Shown in pieces: positions 33,562-41,433 of a stretch of DNA of 64,000 nucleotides. The notes under the pieces were generated by a model. That model ran no database searches. It worked only from the letters and a program-made list of their open reading frames with translations, and had not been told where the DNA came from. Location of the stretch: contig DATHDS010000036.1 in assembly GCA_035318925.1 (NCBI GenBank), positions 82,340 through 146,339 of the forward strand, written 5' to 3'. Numbering within the stretch: the first letter of the stretch is position 1; each line of letters starts with the position of its first letter. The position numbers and the translations under genes were made by a program. Source of the DNA: VAXT01 sp035318925. GTDB taxonomy: Bacteria; Actinomycetota; Thermoleophilia; Gaiellales; Gaiellaceae.

Positions 33562-33586
33562 GGCAGTGCGGGTTCCCCGCACTGCC
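33562..33586. terminator. Perfect hairpin between proC and pgl
   Basis: GGCAGTGCGGG-TTC-CCCGCACTGCC: an 11-base perfect stem with a 3-base loop. No U-tract is present. It may separate proC from pgl or form part of the pgl leader. Confidence 0.5.
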
Positions 33587-33631
33587 GTCTGCGGTGGCCG
33601 AACGATCCAAATGAACTTCACAGCCAACAAC

Positions 33632-34456
33632 CTAGGAGTCGCCCTTTGCGAGCTCCTGCGAGCGCTCCATCGCAGCCTGGATCGCGTTCAGGAACGCCGC
33701 GCGCACGCCGGCGCGCTCGAGCTCGCGGATCGCCCGGATCGTCGTGCCGCCCGGCGAGGTGACCATCTCGCGCAGCTCGACCGGGTGCATGTGCTCGTCC
33801 CGGAGCAGCTTCGCGGTGCCGAACATCGTCTGGACGACGAGCTCCGTCGAGACCTCACGCGAGAGCCCGAGCAGGATGCCGGCTTCGATCATCGCCTCGG
33901 CGAGCAGCGCGAAGTACGCGGGGCCCGACCCGGAGACCGCCGTGACGGCGTCCATGTACGGCTCGGGCACCTGGACGACGCGCCCGACGTGCGTCAGCAC
34001 CTCCTCCGCCATCGCCAGGTGCTCGCCGTTGGCGTGGGCGCCGGCGCAGAGCCCAGCGACGCCTTCGTGCACGGTCGCCGGCGCGTTCGGCATCGCACGC
34101 AGCACCGGCACGCCGTCGCTCAGGTGCTTCTCGATGTCGGCAGTCGGCATCGCGGCCGCGACCGACAGCACCGTCTGCTCGGACGAGAGGAGCCCGCCGA
34201 CCTCGCCGAGCAGCACCTCGAAGTCCTGCGGCTTGACGGCGATGACGATGAACGACGCGCCCGAGACGGCGTCGGCGTTCGAGAGCGTCGTCTCGACGCC
34301 GTAGCGCTCGGTCAGCTCGTCGATCCGCTCCTGGCGCCGGCCCGTGACGACGATCTCCTCGGGCTTGCGCCAGCCCGCGCTGAGTAGGCCCGAGAGCAGC
34401 GACTCGCCGATCTTGCCGCCGCCGAGAATCGCGATCCGACGTTTGTTTGTTGTCAC
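33632..34456 (-). CDS. proC: Pyrroline-5-carboxylate reductase
   Basis: A 274-residue enzyme of the last step of proline synthesis. The N-terminal Rossmann loop reads ILGGGKIGESLL. The C-terminal signature region VSGSGPAYFALLAEAMIEAG and the end segment SPGGTTIRAIRELERAG are typical. The GTG start at 34456 is preceded by GAGGA at 7 bases. A hairpin upstream separates it from the DNA glycosylase gene. Confidence 0.95.
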   Translation of the reverse strand: MTTNKRRIAILGGGKIGESLLSGLLSAGWRKPEEIVVTGRRQERIDELTERYGVETTLSNADAVSGASFIVIAVKPQDFEVLLGEVGGLLSSEQTVLSVAAAMPTADIEKHLSDGVPVLRAMPNAPATVHEGVAGLCAGAHANGEHLAMAEEVLTHVGRVVQVPEPYMDAVTAVSGSGPAYFALLAEAMIEAGILLGLSREVSTELVVQTMFGTAKLLRDEHMHPVELREMVTSPGGTTIRAIRELERAGVRAAFLNAIQAAMERSQELAKGDS

Positions 34457-34516
34457 GTCTTGATCCTCACTTGAGGATTGATCTTAAGGCGCTCGCTTGC
34501 GACGCCGACCAACAGA

Positions 34517-34543
34517 GGCCATGCCGGCTTTGCCGGCGTGGCC
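34517..34543. terminator. Hairpin after the DNA glycosylase gene
   Basis: GGCCATGCCGGC-TTT-GCCGGCGTGGCC, 12 pairs including one G-T wobble, starting 3 bases after the glycosylase stop on the minus strand. No U-tract follows. Confidence 0.5.
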
Positions 34544-34546
34544 GAT

Positions 34547-35431
34547 TTATGCCGCGTAGCGGGCTTTGATGCGCTCGCGACGGACTTCCGGCCCGTTCAG
34601 CTTCAGCGGCACGAGGCCGCGTCCCGCGCCCGCCATCAGGTACACGCACGCGAGGCCGGCCCACTCCTCATAGCGGCCGAGGATCCGCGCCGTGTCCTCT
34701 GCCTCCACCCACCGGCCCTCGATCGCGGAGCAGATCTTGAGCAGGCCGAGGTCGCCGACGATGCCGCGGTCGAAGCGCCCGAGCCCTTCAGTCCAGACCA
34801 TGCCGATCGAGTACGGGCCGATCCCGCGCTCGCGCCCGAGCCTGGCCGCAGCCGCGTCGGGCGGAAGCCTCCGTAGCCGTTCGGGATCGAAGGTGCGACA
34901 GATGCGGACGAGAGCGGTCGCCTTCCGGGCCGGAAGCCCGAACCGGTAGAGCTCCGCGGGAGCGAAGCGGCCGAGGTGATGAGGAAGGGGCGGCGCCTGC
35001 AGGCCGCCAGCCGATTCCGTCGTGGCGCGGATGAGCCGCCACTCGATCGAGCGCGCCTCGCGCGACGTGATCAGCTGGCTGACGATCGCGCGCAGGAGCG
35101 CGTGCGTGACCGTCGCGGTGCGGATGGGGCGCAGGCCCTTCAGGTGGCGGATCGGGCCGGCGAGCAGCTCGTCGTCGCGAAAACGCTCGAGGAACGCAGT
35201 GTGGTCGTCGTCCGCGCCGAGCACGAAGCGAAGCTGTTCGAGCCCCTCCTCGGTCTCGGTGCGGAGGACGAGCCTGCCGTCCGGAAGCTGGCCGGCCGAG
35301 GCTCGCTCGCCGCCGGCAAGTATGCAGGTGAAGACACCGCCGCCGAAGCGCCTGGTCGTGTCAGATGCGCGCCGCGCGGACAGCGCGAGCGAGTAGGGGC
35401 CGCTGGGCTTGATCGTCGTCTCGAGCGGCAC
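34547..35431 (-). CDS. HhH-GPD DNA glycosylase (AlkA-like 3-methyladenine glycosylase)
   Basis: A 294-residue base-excision repair enzyme. The helix-hairpin-helix reads ERGIGPYSIGM, and the catalytic Asp follows in FDRGIVGDLGL. The N-terminal 110 residues form the AlkA-type beta domain. It excises alkylated purines. GTG 35431 follows TAGGGT by 6 bases, indicating a leaderless transcript. A Ser/Tyr in place of the usual Trp in the hairpin is a normal variation among distant members. Confidence 0.87.
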   Translation of the reverse strand: MPLETTIKPSGPYSLALSARRASDTTRRFGGGVFTCILAGGERASAGQLPDGRLVLRTETEEGLEQLRFVLGADDDHTAFLERFRDDELLAGPIRHLKGLRPIRTATVTHALLRAIVSQLITSREARSIEWRLIRATTESAGGLQAPPLPHHLGRFAPAELYRFGLPARKATALVRICRTFDPERLRRLPPDAAAARLGRERGIGPYSIGMVWTEGLGRFDRGIVGDLGLLKICSAIEGRWVEAEDTARILGRYEEWAGLACVYLMAGAGRGLVPLKLNGPEVRRERIKARYAA

Positions 35432-35437
35432 GACGCA

Positions 35438-35443
35438 ACCCTA
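35438..35443 (-). promoter_or_regulatory. -10 box, leaderless DNA glycosylase start
   Basis: TAGGGT on the minus strand ends 6 bases before GTG 35431. Confidence 0.45.
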
Positions 35444-35591
35444 CGCGTCGCGGCGGCTGAGCCTTTGTCTGGCGCAGGCGCTCGACGCGCTCGCTGGCCA
35501 GGAGCTGCTGGGTCTGAACGTCAACGGGGAACACCACGCCCTCCTTTGATCTAAAGTATCTCCACGTCGAACTACAAGAAAAGGTAGCAGT

Positions 35592-35628
35592 AAAGACACT
35601 TGACGTCAAGACTCTTTCTGTTAAGAAT
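35592..35628 (+). promoter_or_regulatory. MarR promoter with overlapping palindromic operator
   Basis: CTTGACGTCAAG (35599-35610) is a perfect palindrome that extends to 26 bases with two mismatched pairs (AAAGACA left, ACTCTTT right). It contains the -35 TTGACG (35600-35605); a TAAGAA -10 follows 16 bases later (35622-35627), 7 bases before ATG 35635. A regulator bound here would block its own transcription. Confidence 0.65.
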
Positions 35629-35634
35629 ATGAGC

Positions 35635-36168
35635 ATGGAGAAAACACAGGAACAAGATCACGTCGATCGGTGGCTCGAGTCCGCGTGGCTCGAGGAGATT
35701 CCGAACCTCGACTTCGAGGTCGAGGGCATCATCGACCGCATGAACGGTCTGAGCCGGCGCTTCAAGCGGAGCCTCAACGACACGCTTGGCGAGCACGGCT
35801 TGACCTTCGAGGAATGGGAGGTCCTCGGATCCCTTCGGCGCGCGGGGCCGCCCTTCCGCCGATCGGCGGGCGAGCTCGCCGAGCGCTCCGAGCTCTCGAG
35901 CGGGGCGATGACGAACCGCCTCGACCGGCTCGAGAAGGCGGGGCTCGTGAAGCGTCTCGCGGATCCAGACGACCGTCGCGGGGTGCTGGTCGAGCTCACG
36001 AAAGCCGGCCAGAAGGCTTGGCTTGATTCGACCGGGGCCGAAGCGGCACGCGAAGCCTTGATCGCCGCGGTGTTGAGCGACCGCGAGAAGGAAAAGCTGA
36101 ACTCGCTGCTGCGCCGCCTCATGCTCGAGTTCGAGCGGCGCGAAGGGAGCGAGGGAAAGACGCCTTAG
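35635..36168 (+). CDS. MarR-family transcriptional regulator
   Basis: A 177-residue winged-helix regulator. The DNA-binding region (about residues 55-125) includes LTFEEWEVLGSLRR, AGELAERSELSSGAMTNRLD and the wing DPDDRRGVLVELT, all typical. It has an unusual N-terminal extension of about 35 residues (QDHVDRWLESAWLEEIPNLDF). ATG 35629 is two codons upstream, but ATG 35635 fits the leaderless spacing of the -10 box. A palindrome over its -35 suggests autorepression. The VOC gene follows and may be a target. Confidence 0.9.
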   Translation: MEKTQEQDHVDRWLESAWLEEIPNLDFEVEGIIDRMNGLSRRFKRSLNDTLGEHGLTFEEWEVLGSLRRAGPPFRRSAGELAERSELSSGAMTNRLDRLEKAGLVKRLADPDDRRGVLVELTKAGQKAWLDSTGAEAAREALIAAVLSDREKEKLNSLLRRLMLEFERREGSEGKTP

Positions 36169-36172
36169 GCAG

Positions 36173-36178
36173 TACGGT
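36173..36178 (+). promoter_or_regulatory. -10 box, leaderless VOC gene start
   Basis: TACGGT ends 7 bases before GTG 36186. Confidence 0.45.
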
Positions 36179-36185
36179 TAGCGAC

Positions 36186-36677
36186 GTGAGCACCCCGATC
36201 GATCCCGGCGTCGACATCGGCCACGTCCACCTGAAGGTCGCGGACATCGAGCGCTCGCTCGACTTCTACCGGGACGTGCTCGGCTTCGAGGAACAGCAGC
36301 GCTACGGCGACCAGGCGGCCTTCATCTCGGCGGGCGGCTACCACCACCACATCGGGCTGAACACGTGGGAGTCCAAGGATGGCTCGCCGCCGCCGCCGGG
36401 GACGACCGGGCTCTACCACGTCGCGATCCGCTATCCATCCCGGGCCGCGCTCGGCGACGCGCTCAAGCGCCTCGTCGACAACAAGGTTCCGATCACGGGC
36501 GCCTCCGACCACGGCGTCAGCGAGGCGATCTACCTGAACGACCCCGACGGGAACGGGATCGAGCTCTACCGCGACCGCCCCGAGGAGGAATGGCCCCGGC
36601 CGCTGGACGGGAAGGGCGTCGCGATGACGACGCAGCCGCTCGACCTGAACGCGCTCCTGACCGAGGCCGATGGCTGA
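36186..36677 (+). CDS. VOC-family (glyoxalase/extradiol dioxygenase-like) protein
   Basis: A 163-residue protein of the vicinal oxygen chelate superfamily. Metal-ligand positions of catechol-2,3-dioxygenase-like proteins can be seen: His in IGHVHLKVAD, His in LYHVAIRYP and Glu in GNGIELYRDRPEEEW. The YHHHIGLNTWES segment is also typical. It probably opens or modifies a small aromatic or glyoxal-like compound; the substrate is unknown. GTG 36186 is 7 bases after TACGGT. It follows a MarR gene on the same strand. Confidence 0.87.
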   Translation: MSTPIDPGVDIGHVHLKVADIERSLDFYRDVLGFEEQQRYGDQAAFISAGGYHHHIGLNTWESKDGSPPPPGTTGLYHVAIRYPSRAALGDALKRLVDNKVPITGASDHGVSEAIYLNDPDGNGIELYRDRPEEEWPRPLDGKGVAMTTQPLDLNALLTEADG

Positions 36678-36798
36678 GATCGCGCACGAGCCGCTCGGTT
36701 GTCTTGCACCTGCGTGCCCTTAAGTAAGCAGTCTGGCGCCACCCGCGTTTGAGAAACGCGCGCCCGTAAAGGCTTCCAGCAGGAGAAAGGAGGCTTTC

Positions 36799-37257
36799 AT
36801 GAGGAAAGTCATGTGGCTGGTTCTTGCTGCGGCGGTGCTTGGGCTCGTCGGCTACGCCTTCGCGACGCCGAGCCCCGGCCCCCAGTACCGGGGGACGCTT
36901 GTCCAGCCGATCCATGCCAACAAGGACGGCGTCAAGGTGAAGACGCGGCGGTCGACCGACCTGATCGCACAGGACATCGTCTACCACCCGGGCGACAACT
37001 CCGGTTGGCACTATCACCCGGGCGTCGTCCTGATCGAGGTGACCGGCGCGGCCGGCGACCACCTGGTCTTCCACGACCAGCATTGCCACACGTTCACGAT
37101 TCCGACGAGCGGCGCGTTCCACGAGGTCGGCCATAAGCCGGGCCTGGTGGAGAGCCCGAACACGAACACGGGCGACATCACCGTGCACGCGATGTACATC
37201 CTCCCGACGGGTGCTGCGCCGCGGGTGAACACCGACCCGCCGCGCTGCGCTCGCTAG
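36799..37257 (+). CDS. Exported cupin-domain protein
   Basis: A 152-residue protein with a signal peptide or N-terminal anchor (residues 1-23, MRKVMWLVLAAAVLGLVGYAF) and one cupin barrel. The first cupin motif reads SGWHYHPGVVLIEVTGAAG, with His pairs as metal ligands, and further His follow in FHDQHCHTFTIP. It would act outside the membrane; function unknown. ATG 36799 has a strong AAAGGAGG upstream, and a Rho-independent terminator lies 25 bases after the stop, so it is a single-gene unit. Confidence 0.83.
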   Translation: MRKVMWLVLAAAVLGLVGYAFATPSPGPQYRGTLVQPIHANKDGVKVKTRRSTDLIAQDIVYHPGDNSGWHYHPGVVLIEVTGAAGDHLVFHDQHCHTFTIPTSGAFHEVGHKPGLVESPNTNTGDITVHAMYILPTGAAPRVNTDPPRCAR

Positions 37258-37281
37258 CGACCAATCTGAAGGACGTTCTCC

Positions 37282-37311
37282 AAAAGGGCCGGCCTCGCGC
37301 CGGCCCTTTTT
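37282..37311 (+). terminator. Rho-independent terminator after the cupin gene
   Basis: GGGCCGGC-CTCGC-GCCGGCCC followed by TTTTT, with AAAA on the left side. It is the clearest canonical terminator in the window. Confidence 0.85.
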
Positions 37312-37314
37312 GCG

Positions 37315-37343
37315 TTGACTTACCCTGCTGCCCCAGGTACCTT
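37315..37343 (+). promoter_or_regulatory. Canonical promoter of the PadR gene
   Basis: TTGACT (37315-37320), 17-base spacer, TACCTT (37338-37343), then 7 bases to ATG 37351. This is the best -35/-10 pair among the leaderless genes and calibrates the others. Confidence 0.75.
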
Positions 37344-37350
37344 GTGATGC

Positions 37351-37725
37351 ATGGTAGCTCCGAAGCAGGACGCGCTCCTGGCCCAGATGCGCAAGGGAAC
37401 GCTCCAGTACTGCGTCCTCGCACTGCTCGCTGACGAGGAGCGCTACGGGTTCGATCTCGTCCGGGCGCTCGCCGAGACGGACGGGATGGTCACGAGCGAG
37501 GGAACGATCTATCCACTGTTGAGCAGGCTGCGCCGGGACGGTCTCGTCGAGACGACCTGGCGCGAGTCCACTGCCGGGCCTCCGCGCCGCTACTACCGGC
37601 TGACCAAAGACGGCCGGGCTGCGCTGGGCGGCTTCATCGACGAATGGGGCCGCTTCCGCGACGCGGTCGACCACTTCATGGAAAGGAAGGCAGGTGATGA
37701 GCACGACACCCGACAAGCTGGTTGA
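37351..37725 (+). CDS. PadR-family transcriptional regulator
   Basis: A 124-residue winged-helix regulator (LQYCVLALLADEERYGFDLV, then SEGTIYPLLSRLRRDGLVE, and the wing RRYYRLTKDG). It overlaps the next gene, which encodes a membrane protein of the type that usually accompanies PadR regulators and is thought to sense an envelope signal. ATG 37351 fits the promoter; ATG 37347 is in another frame. Confidence 0.92.
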   Translation: MVAPKQDALLAQMRKGTLQYCVLALLADEERYGFDLVRALAETDGMVTSEGTIYPLLSRLRRDGLVETTWRESTAGPPRRYYRLTKDGRAALGGFIDEWGRFRDAVDHFMERKAGDEHDTRQAG

Positions 37726-38350
37726 GAGGTACCTGAAGCACCTGGACGTCGAACTGGACGATCTTCCGCGCGATCGCCGGCGCGAGATCGTCGACGAGAT
37801 CTCCGGGCATATCGTCGAGGCGCGGGCCGGTCTTCAAGCCGAGTCCGAGGCCGACGTGCGCAACATCCTGGAAGGGCTCGGCGATCCAGCCGAGATCGCG
37901 GCAGACGCGCGGGAGCGGTTCGAGGTCTCGCCACACCCGAAAGCGAAGAGCGAGGCGGGTTGGATTGAGATCGGCGCCCTGATCATGCTGCTCGTCGGCG
38001 GGCTCGTTCTGCCGGTCATCGGCTGGGTGATCGGTGTCGTGCTGCTCTGGACGTCGAACGTCTGGAATGTGCGCGACAAGGTCATCGGAACGATCTTCGT
38101 TCCCGGCGGGTTGGGGCTTCCGATATTGCTCGGGACCTTCGCTCTCGCTAGCACAGGAGGAAGCCACGGTTGCGTGCAATCCGGGTTGGTGGGGGCCCAG
38201 CCGTCCATCAATACCTGTACCGGCCAGGGAACCTCGGTCACGGATGTGCTCGGCGCCGTCGGATTGATCGTGCTCCTGGTGGCCCCGATCGTGACCACTG
38301 TGTACCTCGCCATGCGAATGCGCAGGGCATCGGCGGTCGCCATCGCCTGA
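37697..38350 (+). CDS. PadR-associated membrane protein (HAAS domain)
   Basis: A 217-residue protein. Residues 1-75 form a cytoplasmic helical HAAS-type domain (LDDLPRDRRREIVDEISGHI, then ILEGLGDPAEIAADARERF). Three hydrophobic segments follow, at about residues 92-120, 131-152 and 180-205. HAAS proteins are encoded next to PadR regulators and probably control them. It overlaps the PadR gene by 29 bases; ATG 37697 (or GTG 37694) is preceded by AAGGAAGG. A Cys pair in the loop (HGCVQSG, INTCTGQ) could form a disulfide outside. Confidence 0.85.
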   Translation: MSTTPDKLVERYLKHLDVELDDLPRDRRREIVDEISGHIVEARAGLQAESEADVRNILEGLGDPAEIAADARERFEVSPHPKAKSEAGWIEIGALIMLLVGGLVLPVIGWVIGVVLLWTSNVWNVRDKVIGTIFVPGGLGLPILLGTFALASTGGSHGCVQSGLVGAQPSINTCTGQGTSVTDVLGAVGLIVLLVAPIVTTVYLAMRMRRASAVAIA

Positions 38351-38378
38351 GTCGGTGCTATACCTCTGAACAGAGGTC

Positions 38379-40214
38379 ATGGCTAAGCCGGTCGAGCAGC
38401 TGGAGCAGGTGATCATCCGGTTCGCCGGCGATTCCGGGGACGGCATGCAGCTGACCGGAGGGCGCTTCGCAAGCGAGACGGCGCTGCTCGGAAACGACCT
38501 CTCGACGCTGCCCGACTTCCCGGCCGAGATTCGCGCGCCGGCCGGCTCGCTCCCCGGCGTCTCGGGCTTCCAGATCCACTTCTCGGATCACGACATCCTC
38601 ACTCCCGGCGACGCTCCGAACGTCCTCGTCGTCATGAACCCGGCCGCGCTGCGCACGAACCTGAAGGACCTGCCTCCGGGCGGCACGCTGATCGTCGACG
38701 CCGACGCCTTCACGGAGCGGAACCTCAAGAAGGCGGGCTACACCGTGAGCCCGCTCGAGGACGACTCGCTCGAGGCCTACAACGTCCACGAGGTGCCGCT
38801 GACCTCGCTCACGCTCGAGGAGCTGAAGGAGGTCGACGTCACGAAGCGCGAGGCCGAGCGCTCGAAGAACATGTTCGCGCTCGGACTGATGTCGTGGCTC
38901 TACACACGCCCGACCGAGGGCACGATCGCGTTTCTCGAGAAGAAGTTCGCCAAGCGGCCTGAGATCGCCGAGGCGAACACGCGCGCGTTCCGGGCGGGCT
39001 ACGCGTTCGGCGAGACGAGCGAGGGCTTCGTCACGCAGTACGAGGTTGCCCCGGCCGAGCTCGAGCCCGGCACGTACCGAAATGTCACTGGCAATCAGGC
39101 ACTCGGGCTGGGACTGGTCGCCGCCAGCGTGCAGTCGAAGCTGCCGCTGTTCCTGAGCGCATACCCGATTACGCCGGCCTCCGACATCCTCCACGACCTC
39201 GCACGTCACAAGAACTTCGGCGTCCGCACCTTCCAGGCCGAGGACGAGATCGCCGCCGTGGGCGCTGCTCTGGGCGCAAGCTTCGGCGGCGCACTCGGCG
39301 TCTGCACGTCGAGCGGCCCCGGCATCATTCTCAAGCAGGAGACGATCGGGCTCGCGGTCACCCTCGAGCTGCCGCTGCTGATCCTCGACATCCAGCGCGC
39401 CGGCCCCTCGACCGGGATGCCCACGAAGCCCGAGCAGGCCGACCTGCTCGCGGTCATGTTCGGCCGCAACGCGGAGTCGCCCGTGCCGGTTGTTGCGGCC
39501 TCCACCCCGGGGGGCTGCTTCTACGCGGCGATCGAGGCGACGCGGATTGCGCTCAAGTACCGCACACCCGTCTTCCTGCTCTCCGACGCGTACCTCGCGA
39601 ACGGTTCCGAGCCGTGGCTGCTCCCGGACGTCGAGTCGCTCCCCGACATCTCCGTCGAGTTCGCCGACCAGCCGAACGTCGACGGTGACTTCATGCCGTA
39701 CCTGCGAGACCCGGTGACGCTCGCCCGCCAATGGGCGATCCCGGGGACGCCCGGTCTCGAGCACCGGATCGGCGGGCTCGAGAAGGAGGACGTGACGGGC
39801 AACGTCTCCTACGACCCCGACAACCACGATCACATGGTTCGCCTGCGGGCCCAGAAGGTTGCCGGGATCGCCGCCGACATCCCCGAGCTCGAGGTCGACG
39901 ACCCGGACGGCGCGTCGCTGCTCGTCTTGGGCTGGGGCGGGACCTATGGGCCGATCCAGTCGGCCGCGCGGCGGCTGCGCAAGTCGGGGAAGAACGTCGC
40001 ACACGCGCACCTGACGCACCTGAACCCGTTCCCGCGCAACCTCGGCGACGTGCTGGGGAGCTACGACAAGGTGCTTGTGCCCGAGATGAACCTCGGCCAG
40101 CTGCTGAAGCTCGTGCGCGCCGAGTTCCTCGTCGACGCGGTCGGCTACAACAAGGTGCGCGGGCTGCCGTTCCGGTCGGACGAGCTTGCCGAGGCGATCG
40201 AGGCGATGCTGTGA
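38379..40214 (+). CDS. korA: 2-oxoacid:ferredoxin oxidoreductase, alpha-gamma fused subunit
   Basis: A 611-residue subunit of the 2-oxoglutarate/2-oxoacid:acceptor oxidoreductase family, converting a 2-oxoacid plus CoA to acyl-CoA with reduction of ferredoxin. The N-terminal gamma domain (1-190, IIRFAGDSGDGMQLTGG) is fused to the pyrimidine-binding alpha domain (YPITPASDILHDLA, then EDEIAAVGAALGASFGGALG). This fusion is usual in actinobacterial KorA. It needs KorB, encoded downstream, for catalysis. ATG 38379 follows AGAGGT. Its stop overlaps the start of a small membrane protein gene (GTGA). Confidence 0.93.
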   Translation: MAKPVEQLEQVIIRFAGDSGDGMQLTGGRFASETALLGNDLSTLPDFPAEIRAPAGSLPGVSGFQIHFSDHDILTPGDAPNVLVVMNPAALRTNLKDLPPGGTLIVDADAFTERNLKKAGYTVSPLEDDSLEAYNVHEVPLTSLTLEELKEVDVTKREAERSKNMFALGLMSWLYTRPTEGTIAFLEKKFAKRPEIAEANTRAFRAGYAFGETSEGFVTQYEVAPAELEPGTYRNVTGNQALGLGLVAASVQSKLPLFLSAYPITPASDILHDLARHKNFGVRTFQAEDEIAAVGAALGASFGGALGVCTSSGPGIILKQETIGLAVTLELPLLILDIQRAGPSTGMPTKPEQADLLAVMFGRNAESPVPVVAASTPGGCFYAAIEATRIALKYRTPVFLLSDAYLANGSEPWLLPDVESLPDISVEFADQPNVDGDFMPYLRDPVTLARQWAIPGTPGLEHRIGGLEKEDVTGNVSYDPDNHDHMVRLRAQKVAGIAADIPELEVDDPDGASLLVLGWGGTYGPIQSAARRLRKSGKNVAHAHLTHLNPFPRNLGDVLGSYDKVLVPEMNLGQLLKLVRAEFLVDAVGYNKVRGLPFRSDELAEAIEAML

Positions 40215-40411
40215 CCTCACGGGTCGACAGGTTCCTCTTCGGCACCGGCGACAGCCTGGGCCCGCTCTGGTTCGGTACCGGCGCTTTCATCCTCGGCTTC
40301 GCGGCCATCCTCGGGCTCGTGAAGGGCACTTGGTGGACGGCTGTCCTGCTCGTGCCCGCCTGGGTTCTGGCCTACCAGGCCTGGCGCTCGTTCGACAGGG
40401 GAGCGCGGTGA
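40211..40411 (+). CDS. Small two-helix membrane protein between korA and korB
   Basis: A 66-residue protein beginning MTSRVDRFLFGTGDSLGP. Two hydrophobic segments (about residues 19-36 and 41-56) separated by Lys-Gly-Thr-Trp-Trp make a helical hairpin, and the end is basic (RSFDRGAR). GTG 40211 overlaps the korA stop and its own TGA overlaps the korB GTG, both as GTGA, so it is tightly coupled to both subunits. I do not recognise the family. It could tether the oxidoreductase to the membrane or to an electron-transport complex; that is inference. Confidence 0.75.
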   Translation: MTSRVDRFLFGTGDSLGPLWFGTGAFILGFAAILGLVKGTWWTAVLLVPAWVLAYQAWRSFDRGAR

Positions 40412-41433
40412 GCGAGAACGGCGGCAACGGCAAGCTCATCCAGCTGACCGCGAAGGACTTCAAGTCCGACCAGGAGGTGCGCTGGTGCCCGGGCTGCGGC
40501 GACTACGCGATCCTGGCCGCGATGCAGGGCTTCATGCCCGAGCTCGGGATTCCGCGCGAGCGGATCGTCTTCATCTCCGGCATCGGCTGCGCCGCGCGCT
40601 TCCCGTACTACATGCAGACCTACGGTATGCACTCGATCCACGGCCGCGCACCGGCGATCGCGACCGGCCTCTCCACGTCTCGCCCGGACCTGTCCGTCTG
40701 GGTCGTGACCGGCGACGGCGACGCGCTGTCGATCGGCGGCAACCACCTGATCCACGCGCTGCGCCGCAACGTGAACGTCAAGATCCTGCTCTTCAACAAC
40801 CAGATCTACGGCCTGACGAAGGGGCAGTACTCGCCGACGAGCCCGCTCGGGACGCGCAACAAGTCGACGCCGATGGGCTCGCTCGACTGGCCGTTCAACC
40901 CGGTCTCGATCGCACTGGGAGCTGAGGCGAGCTTCGTCGGGCGCTCGATCGACACGGACAAGAAGCACCTGACGGAGGTGCTGCGCCGCGCGGCAAACCA
41001 CAAGGGGTCGGCGCTCGTCGAGATCTACCAGAACTGCAACGTCTACAACGACGGCGCCTTCGACGCTGTCAAGGAGCACACCGAGAACCAGATCCGCCTC
41101 GAGCACGGCAAGCCCATTCGCTTCGGCGCCGAGGACGAGCGCGGCGTGAAGCTGCGCGCGGACGGCTCGTGCGAGCTCGTCGACGTGGCCGACGTGGGGG
41201 AGGACGCTTTGCTCGTGCACGACGAGCACCACGAAGCCGCGAGCCTCGCGTTCTCGCTCTCGCGGATCTCGCACACCCCGCACGGCCCGACGCCGATCGG
41301 AGTCTTCCGGGACATCGAGCGCCCGGTCTACGACGAGCTCATGGCCGAGCAGCTGGAGACGTCAAAGACCGAGCGCGGCGAGGGCGACCTGGCCGCACTG
41401 CTCCACACCGGCGACACCTGGACGATCGACTAG
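40408..41433 (+). CDS. korB: 2-oxoacid:ferredoxin oxidoreductase beta subunit
   Basis: A 341-residue thiamine-diphosphate-binding subunit. The TPP motif is GDGDALSIGGNHLIHALRRN followed by LLFNNQIYGLTKGQ. Four Cys fit the [4Fe-4S] cluster of the family: Cys27 and Cys30 (CPGCGDY), Cys61 (SGIGCAAR) and Cys210 (YQNCNVYND). GTG 40408 overlaps the preceding stop. The frame is open further upstream, but inside the small membrane gene. Its end overlaps by 4 bases the end of the convergent phosphotransferase gene. Confidence 0.94.
   Translation: MSENGGNGKLIQLTAKDFKSDQEVRWCPGCGDYAILAAMQGFMPELGIPRERIVFISGIGCAARFPYYMQTYGMHSIHGRAPAIATGLSTSRPDLSVWVVTGDGDALSIGGNHLIHALRRNVNVKILLFNNQIYGLTKGQYSPTSPLGTRNKSTPMGSLDWPFNPVSIALGAEASFVGRSIDTDKKHLTEVLRRAANHKGSALVEIYQNCNVYNDGAFDAVKEHTENQIRLEHGKPIRFGAEDERGVKLRADGSCELVDVADVGEDALLVHDEHHEAASLAFSLSRISHTPHGPTPIGVFRDIERPVYDELMAEQLETSKTERGEGDLAALLHTGDTWTID

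Noticed and set aside
35361..35636. Small minus-strand gene with AAAGGAGGG before a GTG near 35535
   Set aside because: The ribosome binding site is good, but the frame runs about 70 bases into the DNA glycosylase gene, which has its own leaderless promoter there; no family recognised. Left out as unproven.
38358..40220. 620-codon open frame on the minus strand
   Set aside because: Fully antisense to korA, with no recognisable domain and shadow-type composition.
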